64,000 nt of DNA from Lachnospiraceae bacterium (GTDB lineage: Bacteria; Bacillota; Clostridia; Lachnospirales; Lachnospiraceae), in contig WRAQ01000001.1 in the NCBI GenBank assembly GCA_009780115.1, forward strand, positions 124,001 to 188,000, in the 5' to 3' direction. The notes below the pieces were generated by a model, which was given only the letters and a program-made list of their open reading frames with translations, did not search any database and had not been told where the DNA came from. The position numbers and the translations under genes were made by a program. Below, piece after piece: positions 1-7,796 of the stretch. Numbering within the stretch: the stretch's first letter is position 1; each line of letters begins with the position of its first letter.

Positions 1-819
1 TTCTTGATACAATTCAATATTTATATTAGTTTTGGCAGCTAAATCATATTGAAACAAACCGTTTGGGGTCCCATCCCAGGAAAGATAAATGTCTTCACCA
101 TAGATTTCAAGGTTGCGTACCGCTTTCCGGGAGACAACATCTACAGCAAGCAGCCCGGCATTTCCATTTTCATGTTCAAGCGTTAGCAAATAACTATCAG
201 GATAATCAATTTTTAAAGTGGTATTTTTCCTTTTCACAGCCGATACATGTTTAATATTAGAAAATACCTCCGTTATCCACGGCAATTCAATCGCAAGAAT
301 CTCCCGGCAGCCATTTGTCCTTTTATCAGATACAAAGTACCCGGTATAATCTTCCCAGGGATGCCAATCCGGCAGGTACTGCCCGACGTGATAAACATAA
401 TTAAGGGGGCCGGAGATATCTTTTATTTTTTTATCGATATAGTTTATTTCTTCACGATACAGGAAAGTAGAAGACAAAAACAAAGTCAGGTTATTCTCTT
501 TAGCCTTTAAAATATTTTCATCGTATCCGTCTGCCACCAAATTAAGTTCGGTGAAAACATGCCAGCCATTCGTAAGGCATTCGGAAATTATATTATTATG
601 AGAAAGGGGTGAAGTTGCGATAAATGCACATTCTATTTCCTCATCAAAGCTGATTTTCGCCATATCGGCATAGGTTTTAACCGGAAATAGCGCTTCGGCT
701 TCCTTTCTTCTTTCTGCGGATGTGTCAATTCCAACAATATGAATCAAGGGGTCATATTTCATAATCAGCCGAATCCGGCGCTTGCCCATCGAACCTAAAC
801 CAATCACAATTACTTTCAT
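1..819 (-). CDS. Gfo/Idh/MocA-family oxidoreductase, C-terminus cut off by window edge
   Basis: 273 codons are open from an ATG at 819 to base 1, and no stop is seen, so the C-terminus lies outside the window. The start is preceded by AAAGGTTGG. The N-terminus reads KVIVIGLGSMGKRR, a Rossmann NAD(P)-binding loop. A stretch typical of the family follows (CAFIATSPLSHNN, then WHVFTELN). In most family members this second motif is E-K-P, with the lysine in catalysis; here it reads E-L-N. The start lies inside the end of the NeuC-like gene (68 nt overlap), so the two are probably translated together. The role is inferred only from context: oxidoreductases of this family occur beside nonulosonic-acid genes. 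Substrate unknown. The family call is firm; the function is not. Confidence 0.8.
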   Translation of the reverse strand, partial: MKVIVIGLGSMGKRRIRLIMKYDPLIHIVGIDTSAERRKEAEALFPVKTYADMAKISFDEEIECAFIATSPLSHNNIISECLTNGWHVFTELNLVADGYDENILKAKENNLTLFLSSTFLYREEINYIDKKIKDISGPLNYVYHVGQYLPDWHPWEDYTGYFVSDKRTNGCREILAIELPWITEVFSNIKHVSAVKRKNTTLKIDYPDSYLLTLEHENGNAGLLAVDVVSRKAVRNLEIYGEDIYLSWDGTPNGLFQYDLAAKTNINIELYQE

Positions 820-1990
820 TTTTTCCAACCTTTAATATATCATAAAATTTCTTTTTCAGATTCATTTTCCCTAAGGCCATATATTCCTTAATTACCGATA
901 CGATTTTTTTTGCGGTATCGCCATTGCCATAAGGATTAACTGTCGTTTTTGCTTTCTTTCTAAATTCATCCGTTAATGATTTTTTGATTGCCAAAATAAT
1001 TTCATCAGCATCAGGCGGACAATTTATGATACTATCCGCTTGCAGCCGCCCTTTTTGCCGGTCGCCGATATTTACCGTTGGAGTACCCAATGACGGCACT
1101 TCTATCAAACCGCTTGATGAATTGCCAATCACTACTGCTGAATACTTAACCGCACTCAAATAACGCCTCATACCAAGAGATGTAGTAACAAAGCAGTTGC
1201 TTCGCCCCGGCACAAATTGATCTATCTTTTGATTGATTATCTTGCTATCAGCATCAGCATTAGCCTTTGTAAAAATAAATCTCATTTCTGGAAAACTTTC
1301 GATTGCTTTTAACAGCTCGCCGATTTGTTCTTCAGCTGTTGATTCTTCAAGGGTGACTGGGTGGAAGGTCACTACTGCATAAATTTCTCCCAATTGAAAA
1401 GAAAGGCTTTTTTCCAGTTCTGGAAACGGCATCAGCGGGACAGAAAGAATGTTTTCGATGCCTAATGCGCCAACCGTAAAAACCCGCCCCGGTGATTCCC
1501 CAAGCTGAATAACCCGGTTCCGGTACGCTTCGGTACTAGTAAAATGCAAATAACTCATCTTGGTAATTGCATGACGGTATGCTTCATCGACAGCACCTTC
1601 AGTTGTTTCACCGCCATACAAATGCGCAATCGGGATCCGGGCATTAACCGCCGCAAGGCAAACCGCAATCGTCTCATGCCGGTCGCCTAAAACAATCAGC
1701 ATGTCCGGCTTATGATTCATAAAATACGTGCCAAAACTACTTAAGGCAGATGCCATCGTTTGCGAGATCCCTTCTGCAGTATCCGAATCCATTTTAAGCG
1801 GAATTTTTTCAGCAATTTCAAGACCATCTTCTTCGATTTCCTGATATGTTAAACCGTATTCCGGCGACAAATGCATCCCCGTCACAACAACAAATACCGC
1901 AAAATCAGCCTCGTTTTTCAAAGCAAGGATCAGCGGCTTTAGCAAGCCATATTCAGCCCTGGTGGCTGTTAAGATGCAAATTTTCATCAT
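752..1990 (-). CDS. neuC: UDP/GDP-N-acetylhexosamine 2-epimerase (hydrolysing), NeuC/LegG family
   Basis: Predicted to hydrolyse a nucleotide-linked N-acetylated sugar with inversion at C2. It would release the free ManNAc-like sugar (2,4-diacetamido-2,4,6-trideoxymannose in the legionaminic route) used by NeuB/LegI. The protein has 412 residues. Visible family marks are CILTATRAEYGLLKPL at the N-terminus, VLGDRHET near residue 100, HLYGGETTEGAVDEAYRHAITK, and GNSSSGLIEVPSLGTP near residue 290. ATGATG at the start overlaps the NeuB stop (ATGA). The usual product ends near the MNLKKKFYDI segment; here the frame runs on for about 25 residues through the start of the next gene, so the tail is probably not functional. 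LegG rather than plain NeuC is favoured by the PtmE-like gene nearby, but sequence alone does not decide. Confidence 0.9.
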   Translation of the reverse strand: MMKICILTATRAEYGLLKPLILALKNEADFAVFVVVTGMHLSPEYGLTYQEIEEDGLEIAEKIPLKMDSDTAEGISQTMASALSSFGTYFMNHKPDMLIVLGDRHETIAVCLAAVNARIPIAHLYGGETTEGAVDEAYRHAITKMSYLHFTSTEAYRNRVIQLGESPGRVFTVGALGIENILSVPLMPFPELEKSLSFQLGEIYAVVTFHPVTLEESTAEEQIGELLKAIESFPEMRFIFTKANADADSKIINQKIDQFVPGRSNCFVTTSLGMRRYLSAVKYSAVVIGNSSSGLIEVPSLGTPTVNIGDRQKGRLQADSIINCPPDADEIILAIKKSLTDEFRKKAKTTVNPYGNGDTAKKIVSVIKEYMALGKMNLKKKFYDILKVGKNESNCDWFRFDGQAPDSADYEI

Positions 1991-2982
1991 ATTTCGATCA
2001 GTTCATCTTCCCTGAAATTTTTCTTCGCAGCTTTTCCAAGTAACTCGTTCCATTTCATCGGCGAAATTCCATTACCCGGACGTTTTACGGTAATATTATC
2101 CCCGTTAAATATTTCACCTTCACTGATATCACAAGCGGCGACAATACTTTTTCGGGCGATGTTTAAATTTTTCCGCTCCGATTCGCTTACTTTTTTTTCC
2201 GGCGTGCCGAGCGACTTCTCGATGTTCCTAATACTTTCAACCATCTCTTTAAGCTCATCCGGCTCAAGGCTTGCTTTGTGGTCAGGGCCTTCCATATCCC
2301 GGTCAAGGGTAAAGTGCTTTTCAATGATACCCGCCCCAAGGGCAACTGCAGCAATGGATACCGCGGTACCCTGCGTATGGTCTGAATAACCAACTTCGCA
2401 ATCAAATTCGTTTCTTAATGTCTGCATTGCTAAAAGATTCACATCTTCATATGGAGTGGGGTACTCGGTATTACAATGAAGCAACTTAATAAGCTTTGCG
2501 CCATTTTCTTCTAAAACGCGAACGGCGGCTTTGATTTCATCCATTTCACTCATTCCGGTAGACATAATAACCGGTTTATTCGTATTGGCAATTTTTATTA
2601 AGTAGGGTAAATTCGTAATTTCCCCGGAAGGGATTTTCCATACCGGCATCCCTATCTTTTCAAGAAAATCGATGCTCTCCAAGTCAAAAGGTGTCGAAAG
2701 AAATAATATCTTTTTATCCATGCAATATTCGTTAAGCAAGCTAAACTCATCATATGATAACGCTAATTTCTCCACCATCTGCAATTGCGATTCATTATTC
2801 CGGGTATTGTCTATTTGGTAATCAGCCTTGGGGGCTATTTTTGAAACCAGATTTTCCGCTTTAAAAGTTTGAAACTTAATTGCATCAACATCGCATAAAA
2901 CAGCAGCATCAACCATTTTCTTCGCTATCTTTAGGTTTCCATTATGATTAACACCGGCTTCGGCAATAATGAATGTCTTCAT
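1987..2982 (-). CDS. neuB: N-acetylneuraminate/legionaminate synthase (NeuB/LegI family)
   Basis: Condenses phosphoenolpyruvate with a ManNAc-type sugar to give a nine-carbon acid. The 331-residue protein has the NeuB TIM barrel (about 1-255: IIAEAGVNHNGNLKIAKKM, KFQTFKAENLVS, KIPSGEITNLPYL, MSTGMSEMDEI, HCNTEYPTPYEDVNL, GYSDHTQG, EKHFTLDRDMEGPDH). It ends in a C-terminal SAF/antifreeze-like domain (about 275-331, ARKSIVAACDISEGE). Length is typical. The ATG at 2982 follows GAGGAAAGCCGA, a good ribosome binding site. It is the first gene of the minus-strand run NeuB-NeuC-oxidoreductase, divergent from the amidotransferase at 3059. The PtmE-like neighbour points to legionaminic rather than neuraminic or pseudaminic acid, which is inference. 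Confidence 0.92.
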   Translation of the reverse strand: MKTFIIAEAGVNHNGNLKIAKKMVDAAVLCDVDAIKFQTFKAENLVSKIAPKADYQIDNTRNNESQLQMVEKLALSYDEFSLLNEYCMDKKILFLSTPFDLESIDFLEKIGMPVWKIPSGEITNLPYLIKIANTNKPVIMSTGMSEMDEIKAAVRVLEENGAKLIKLLHCNTEYPTPYEDVNLLAMQTLRNEFDCEVGYSDHTQGTAVSIAAVALGAGIIEKHFTLDRDMEGPDHKASLEPDELKEMVESIRNIEKSLGTPEKKVSESERKNLNIARKSIVAACDISEGEIFNGDNITVKRPGNGISPMKWNELLGKAAKKNFREDELIEI

Positions 2983-2998
2983 TCGGCTTTCCTCAATA

Positions 2999-3027
2999 TT
3001 GACAATATATGTAAAAACATATATAAT
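2999..3027 (+). promoter_or_regulatory. Consensus sigma-70/sigma-A promoter for the amidotransferase gene
   Basis: TTGACA at 2999-3004, 17 nt, then TATAAT at 3022-3027: a perfect match to the housekeeping consensus with ideal spacing. It lies 31 bp before the ATG at 3059, whose ribosome binding site is AGGAG at 3048-3052. No other promoter this strong was noticed in the window. Confidence 0.85.
3005..3024. promoter_or_regulatory. Inverted repeat inside the promoter spacer, possible operator
   Basis: ATATATGT (3005-3012), AAAA, ACATATAT (3017-3024): a perfect 8-bp inverted repeat that fills the spacer and runs into the -10 box. A repressor bound here would block the strong plus-strand promoter. 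An AT-rich chance palindrome is possible. No regulator gene is visible in the window. Confidence 0.4.
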
Positions 3028-3035
3028 TTAACGAC

Positions 3036-3041
3036 ATTATA
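3036..3041 (-). promoter_or_regulatory. Possible -10 box for the neuB operon
   Basis: On the minus strand 3041-3036 reads TATAAT, 53 bp before the neuB ATG. Seventeen nt upstream is TTGCAT, only a partial -35. It overlaps the divergent transcription start region of the amidotransferase gene, so the two genes may be controlled together. Weak evidence. Confidence 0.3.
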
Positions 3042-3058
3042 CTATATAGGAGTCGCTT

Positions 3059-4168
3059 ATGCAATATTGCAAAAAGTGTGTGATGCCTGATACCAGGCCG
3101 GGTATCAGTTTTGATAAAGATGGAATTTGTTCTGCATGTACTTCATATGCCCGCAGAAGTGAAATTGATTGGGACAAAAGATATCGCGAGCTTGAAGAAT
3201 TATGTAACAAATACCGCCGGTCTAACGGAAAATATAACTATGACTGCGCAATTGCTGTAAGCGGGGGGAAAGACAGCCATTATCAGGTTTATGTAATGAA
3301 AGAAGTAATGGGAATGAACCCCATCCTTTTTTCGGTTGAAGATAATTTCCCCAAAACCAATGCCGGTACCCATAACATCAAAAATATCGCTGAATCCTTT
3401 GGCTGCAATATTATCACATTAAACCCCGATATAAAAACGCAGAAAATATTAACCCGCTATAATTTCGAGAATCATGGTAAGCCAATGTCGTTTATTGAAC
3501 GGCTTATCTTTAATTATCCAATGCATATGGCAATAAAATTCAATACGCCTTTATTAGTTTACGGTGAAAATGCCAGCTATGAATATGGCGGCACAGACAG
3601 CATTGAAACATATTCGGCCCGGAATCAAATCAATAGTGCCGTTGCCTCTTTTATGGATATAGAGGAGCTGGAAGCTTTAGCTATTGACCAAAGTTCTTTA
3701 TCAATGACAATCTCGCCCTCCAAAGAGGATTTGGTTTGGCTTGACCCAATGTATCTTTCATATTTCATTCCCTGGAACAGTGTCAGGAATTACAATGTTG
3801 CAAAATCGCGCGGGTTCCATGATTTAACGCATGAATGGGACAGGACTCACCATATTGAGAATTATGACCAAATCGAAAGCCCGGCATACCTGCTTCATTC
3901 ATGGCTGAAGTATCCGAAATTCGGTCACGCTTCAGCTACTGATTATGCGGCCCGTTTTGTTAGATACGGTTCACTTTCGCGGGAAGAAGCCAAGATCCTT
4001 GTCAAAAAGCATGACCACCGACTTGACCCGCGAACAGTTGATGAATTTATCAAATTCTGCGGATATACAGAAACAGAGTTTTATCAAATCTTGGATACAT
4101 TATATAATCCTGAATTATTTGAAAAAAATGAAAATGGCGAGTGGGTATTAAAACATATTCGGGAATGA
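3059..4168 (+). CDS. N-acetyl sugar amidotransferase (WbpG/PseA type)
   Basis: Probably converts an N-acetyl group on a sugar precursor to an acetamidino group, using ammonia and ATP. The 369-residue protein has a zinc-finger-like N-terminus with cysteines at 4, 7, 24 and 27 (CKKC and CSAC). A PP-loop ATP pyrophosphatase motif SGGKDS follows at about residues 68-73. These are the hallmarks of the WbpG/PseA family. It is one of only two plus-strand genes here and has its own consensus promoter (2999-3027). It sits inside the nonulosonic-acid module, so the likely product is an acetamidino derivative of a legionaminic-type acid or its precursor. In Pseudomonas, WbpG works with HisH/HisF-like partners that supply ammonia; none are in this window. 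A second, fused member lies at 15451-17088. Confidence 0.85.
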   Translation: MQYCKKCVMPDTRPGISFDKDGICSACTSYARRSEIDWDKRYRELEELCNKYRRSNGKYNYDCAIAVSGGKDSHYQVYVMKEVMGMNPILFSVEDNFPKTNAGTHNIKNIAESFGCNIITLNPDIKTQKILTRYNFENHGKPMSFIERLIFNYPMHMAIKFNTPLLVYGENASYEYGGTDSIETYSARNQINSAVASFMDIEELEALAIDQSSLSMTISPSKEDLVWLDPMYLSYFIPWNSVRNYNVAKSRGFHDLTHEWDRTHHIENYDQIESPAYLLHSWLKYPKFGHASATDYAARFVRYGSLSREEAKILVKKHDHRLDPRTVDEFIKFCGYTETEFYQILDTLYNPELFEKNENGEWVLKHIRE

Positions 4169-4179
4169 TTTTGATATTT

Positions 4180-5244
4180 TTATCCCTCAAATCCAAGTTT
4201 CCGCAACATCTTTTCCATCTCATCCGGCTGCCCCATATCAAGCCATGATGCTTCGCTGACCGGATAAACGCCTATTTTTTGATTTTTCATTTGCAGTTTG
4301 TTGATAATTTCAACAAAGGTTATTACGGTATCATCTTCAATTTCCGGTAAGACTTCCGGTTCAACCACATAAAATCCGGTATTTGCCAAAAAAGACTGCT
4401 CCGGTTTTTCTTCCATTCCGGAAATGGCCCCATTTTCGCCCATCGTAATAACCCCATAAGGCACGACAAAATGTTTGTATACACATACCATAGTGATAAG
4501 GTTTTTGTTTTCCTTGTGAAATTCCAGGATACTATTATAGTCAGCAAACAAGAGACTGTCGCAATTCGTTAGAAAGAAAGTTTCCTTAATGTTTTCCTTT
4601 AACAGACTAAGGCCGCCCCCGGTACCAAGAGGCTTTTCCTCATCATAAAATGATGTTTGGTATTCCGTCGCTTCTTCAGCGAAGTATGCTTTAATCATTT
4701 GCTTTTTGTGATGAACAATATAATGAAAATCAGTACAGCCGTATTCATTGAACCGTTTCATGATATGTTCGGTAATCGGAAGGTCGCCAATCGGGATAAG
4801 AGGTTTCGGCAATACTTTTGTATAGGGGTATAACCGCTTCCCTTTACCTCCAGCCATGATAACCACGGGAATGTTAAGGTTCTTTTTTTTCTTTAGGTGG
4901 ACATCTGATAAAAAAATGACATCTTCTATTATCAAAAGGTCATTGACTACCGGGATTGAGGAAATTTGTTCCCGGATCATAACTGCTTTCGCATTTGCTG
5001 CATCCTTTAAATAAACATAATGAGGTTGATAGACTGCCACTTCGTTGACCGAATCAGTCAATTTTCCGCCGTTTAACAAAAAGCGCCTTATATCACCATC
5101 CGTTAAGGTCGCTAATAATTTTCGCCCTTCGCTTACAAATAAAATTTGCATCGCGCTTTTATCAAGCTGCTTCATTGCATCGAGTAAAGTTTCTTTTTCA
5201 GATATGCATAATGCATCTATATCCATAATTTCTTCCTTGTTCAT
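4180..5244 (-). CDS. CBS-domain nucleotidyltransferase (PtmE/LegX-like sugar-phosphate guanylyltransferase)
   Basis: The protein has 354 residues. A CBS pair covers about 1-118 (AMQILFVSEGRKLLATLTDGDIRR; SSIPVVND). A nucleotidyltransferase domain follows, with VVIMAGGKGKRLYPYT near residues 127-140, KPLIPIGDLPI, TNCDSLL and an EEKPE segment. The CBS plus NTP-transferase arrangement matches Campylobacter PtmE, which makes GDP-glucosamine for the GDP-linked legionaminic acid route. That assignment rests on architecture and on the neighbouring NeuB/NeuC genes. Other guanylyl-, uridylyl- or cytidylyltransferases of the same fold cannot be excluded. It converges on the amidotransferase gene with an 11-nt gap in which I see no clear terminator. 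Confidence 0.82.
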   Translation of the reverse strand: MNKEEIMDIDALCISEKETLLDAMKQLDKSAMQILFVSEGRKLLATLTDGDIRRFLLNGGKLTDSVNEVAVYQPHYVYLKDAANAKAVMIREQISSIPVVNDLLIIEDVIFLSDVHLKKKKNLNIPVVIMAGGKGKRLYPYTKVLPKPLIPIGDLPITEHIMKRFNEYGCTDFHYIVHHKKQMIKAYFAEEATEYQTSFYDEEKPLGTGGGLSLLKENIKETFFLTNCDSLLFADYNSILEFHKENKNLITMVCVYKHFVVPYGVITMGENGAISGMEEKPEQSFLANTGFYVVEPEVLPEIEDDTVITFVEIINKLQMKNQKIGVYPVSEASWLDMGQPDEMEKMLRKLGFEG

Positions 5245-5286
5245 TTATCTATATGTCCGTGATTATAACAATGGCTTCTGTAAATG

Positions 5287-6327
5287 TCAAATCAAAGGCT
5301 TACGTGTATATTTCTTTAGACACATTTCAATAAAATAATAGAATATAATTGCTACTATGTTGGATAATAAAATGCTAATGATTAAGTTGGTTAAATTACT
5401 ATATTCGCTAAATCTTCTGACAAAAGCACAAATTGTATAATGGCACAAATATAGAGGGTATGTATATGCGGCTAACCTTTTTAATGCCCCTCTGCCAAAA
5501 CAGCGTGATTCTTCATTTTTATTAAGAAATAAAACCCCAACAATAAAAACCGCTAAATAAACCCATTCGCGGTAAGCATTTTTCCAAAACCACAAAATCA
5601 ATATTAAAATGCTAAGGGACAAAACTTTTAAACTTAAATGATAAAGCTTATTTTTGATATTGTCATCAAATGTTTTAATAATAACCCGGTCAAACAATAA
5701 GTATACAATACATCCAATAAGCCAAACAAAAGCTACTCTTCCCCGGCCATAGGTTAGGCTATGTAAAGGAATAATTCCCAATAGCAGAACAATTAATATA
5801 TGACTCAAGTTCAATTTTTTATTAGTTGCCAGCGGGATAATTTTGTAAAATATATAGGCAGTAAAAAGATATAACCACCATTCGATCGCTAATGTCCATA
5901 GTGGCCTACCCGAACCAAATGAATTGATAATATCGTAATATGGCAAGTCCTGAAGCAGAAAAATACTTCCAATAAAATGTCTTATGCTGAAGGCATTATG
6001 ATATCGATAACTTTCAGAATCTATCAAAAGCCATATTCCATCTACTGCTAAAATAAATAATAAACTTAATATAAGCGGAGGATATATTCTAATAAAGCGA
6101 TTTTTCACAAACTGTCCGAAATCCATACGCTTAGTCATAAATGTATGCATCGTCAGGTAACCGGAAATAAAGAAAAGCAGGACAACACCGACCTGTTGTA
6201 AAGGCGCAAAATATTCTACGTCTTTGAAAATTGTTAATTGAAAAAATGAAAACCCGTGCCCTACCAAAACCAAATGGGCAGCAACCAGTCTGATGATATT
6301 TAATCGGTATGAGACTGCATTATTCAT
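5287..6327 (-). CDS. Acyltransferase 3 family membrane protein (sugar O-acyltransferase)
   Basis: Predicted to transfer an acetyl or similar group to a polysaccharide sugar at the membrane. The 346-residue protein is almost wholly hydrophobic, with about ten membrane segments. It starts with the family pattern NIIRLVAAHLVLVGHG (the R and H of the acyltransferase-3 signature), followed by GVVLLFFISGYL and KNRFIRIYPPLI. Length is typical of OafA-like proteins without the extra SGNH domain. I prefer the ATG at 6327, which has AAAGGA upstream and overlaps the previous gene by 8 nt; an in-frame ATG at 6333 is also possible. It is the last gene of the minus-strand run that starts at 12377. Which sugar it modifies is unknown. 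Confidence 0.85.
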   Translation of the reverse strand: MNNAVSYRLNIIRLVAAHLVLVGHGFSFFQLTIFKDVEYFAPLQQVGVVLLFFISGYLTMHTFMTKRMDFGQFVKNRFIRIYPPLILSLLFILAVDGIWLLIDSESYRYHNAFSIRHFIGSIFLLQDLPYYDIINSFGSGRPLWTLAIEWWLYLFTAYIFYKIIPLATNKKLNLSHILIVLLLGIIPLHSLTYGRGRVAFVWLIGCIVYLLFDRVIIKTFDDNIKNKLYHLSLKVLSLSILILILWFWKNAYREWVYLAVFIVGVLFLNKNEESRCFGRGALKRLAAYTYPLYLCHYTICAFVRRFSEYSNLTNLIISILLSNIVAIIFYYFIEMCLKKYTRKPLI

Positions 6328-7753
6328 AATCATCCTTTGTAAGCAGAGTCAATTCCCGGCGGATATTAGCACTGCTGCCAGATTTGTAAAAACGGCCGCC
6401 GATTTCTGAAACATCATTCTTAACCTTACTTTTGATACAGCTTAAAAGTTCATTTTCCGTTTCAAATAAATCAACATAACCTCGGTTTACTATTTCTTCA
6501 TAGATGTCCCCAAAGCTGTCCTTTAATTCTTCCTTATCCCAAATATATATCTTACAGCCAAAACTTATTGCTTCAAAAATAACCGTACTTGCAACACTGA
6601 CAACATGTTTTGCCCTGGACAATACTTCATAAATGTTGACCGGCTGGTCAATACACTCAATATGATTTAGTTCCGCTTCCGCTTTTGCCAGCCACGGATA
6701 ACGCTGCCGCCATGTCTTGCATTCACTGGGATGAAACTTGTATATTATACGATACCCTAGGGATTCAGTCAATCTGGCAAAGCTAATCGCATGTTTACTT
6801 AAATCCGCGCCAATAAATCCTGTCGAGATATAGACCACTACTTTATCGTCCATGATATTGTGCGCATATTCTTTCTTTGAATTATCAAATAATGGTGAAC
6901 CAACAGCGATTGCCTGCGCTTTTTCCGGCAAAGAACAAACCGAGTCCCAAAATTCCCCGTAGGTAAATAAATAATCCGGAAAATAATTCCCGGTTTCCCT
7001 GCAAGAGAGGAAATTATATTTAACATCACCTAACCCAATTACCCCGTGCTGGTATTCAATGGTTGGTATCTTGCATTGCCTTGCTGCGGCAATTAAGGAG
7101 TAATGCTCTATGCAGTGAGAGTCCGAAATAAATATCGCCCGATATTTGTTATTAATCATCCGGAGATAGTACCATTTCATCAATTTAAAGCTACAAACGA
7201 CATTATCAATCAATGCCATATATTTATCATGGCTTATGCTACATGAAAAACGTTCTTCAAACATCGTAAGATAATGATTGATTTGATTTTTTTCATCTTT
7301 TTTGAACTTCCATAATACCGAATGATATTTTGAATATAGGAAAAGCAATGCCCTCATCAAAGCGCTATTTGTTCCCTCCGGGGCTTTATCAGGCCAGCGA
7401 TCTGTAAAAAGGGTATTATGTTTAATTGAAAAATCATATTCTTCAAAAAAATACGTATGGGGGTTGGCAAGTTTCCCCTGTATCATTCGCTCAATATTTA
7501 CGCATGAAATCAGAATATCATATTGCTTGCGGTCAAAAAACTGTTTAATCTGCCCGGGGATATGTTTAATATATTTCCGTCTTTCATTTTTGGTACCCGC
7601 CAAAAAATCAGGATGAAAATTACTGTCCTTACCAAAGAACAAATCTTTTGTCAGCGTTTGCCTGATTAGATACCAAAAATATACCCCTCTATATTCCAAC
7701 TCAAGCAGGTTATGCTCTTTTTCAAATTCCAGATAATCATTTGTGATATTCAT
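6320..7753 (-). CDS. Putative GT-B glycosyltransferase / capsule polysaccharide synthesis protein
   Basis: With the ATG at 7753 (GAGAGG about 10 nt upstream) the product has 477 residues. A TTG 42 nt further upstream would add 14 residues but has no good ribosome binding site. The C-terminal half looks like a GT-B nucleotide-sugar transferase: IEYQHGVIG near residue 230, DYLFTYGEFWD, VVYISTGF, IIYKFHPSECKTW, then a VVSVASTVIFEAISFG stretch like the donor-binding end of capsule and sialic-type transferases. I do not recognise the exact family. The YQHG motif is shared with CDP-glycerol- and Kdo-transferase-like proteins. Given the nonulosonic-acid genes beside it, transfer of that acid is a reasonable but unproven guess. 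Confidence 0.65.
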   Translation of the reverse strand: MNITNDYLEFEKEHNLLELEYRGVYFWYLIRQTLTKDLFFGKDSNFHPDFLAGTKNERRKYIKHIPGQIKQFFDRKQYDILISCVNIERMIQGKLANPHTYFFEEYDFSIKHNTLFTDRWPDKAPEGTNSALMRALLFLYSKYHSVLWKFKKDEKNQINHYLTMFEERFSCSISHDKYMALIDNVVCSFKLMKWYYLRMINNKYRAIFISDSHCIEHYSLIAAARQCKIPTIEYQHGVIGLGDVKYNFLSCRETGNYFPDYLFTYGEFWDSVCSLPEKAQAIAVGSPLFDNSKKEYAHNIMDDKVVVYISTGFIGADLSKHAISFARLTESLGYRIIYKFHPSECKTWRQRYPWLAKAEAELNHIECIDQPVNIYEVLSRAKHVVSVASTVIFEAISFGCKIYIWDKEELKDSFGDIYEEIVNRGYVDLFETENELLSCIKSKVKNDVSEIGGRFYKSGSSANIRRELTLLTKDDYE

Positions 7754-7796
7754 CTTGCAAATGCCTCTCTGTATCTTTAGCAAAATAATTGCCAAT

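Noticed and set aside
4169-4179. Intrinsic terminator between the convergent amidotransferase and CBS-nucleotidyltransferase genes
   Set aside because: Only a loose GGGA/TCCC pairing spanning the stop region is possible; no stable stem with a T-run is present.
7754-7795. TTG start at 7795 for the putative GT-B gene
   Set aside because: It adds a hydrophobic 14-residue stretch without a ribosome binding site; the ATG at 7753 has GAGAGG upstream.
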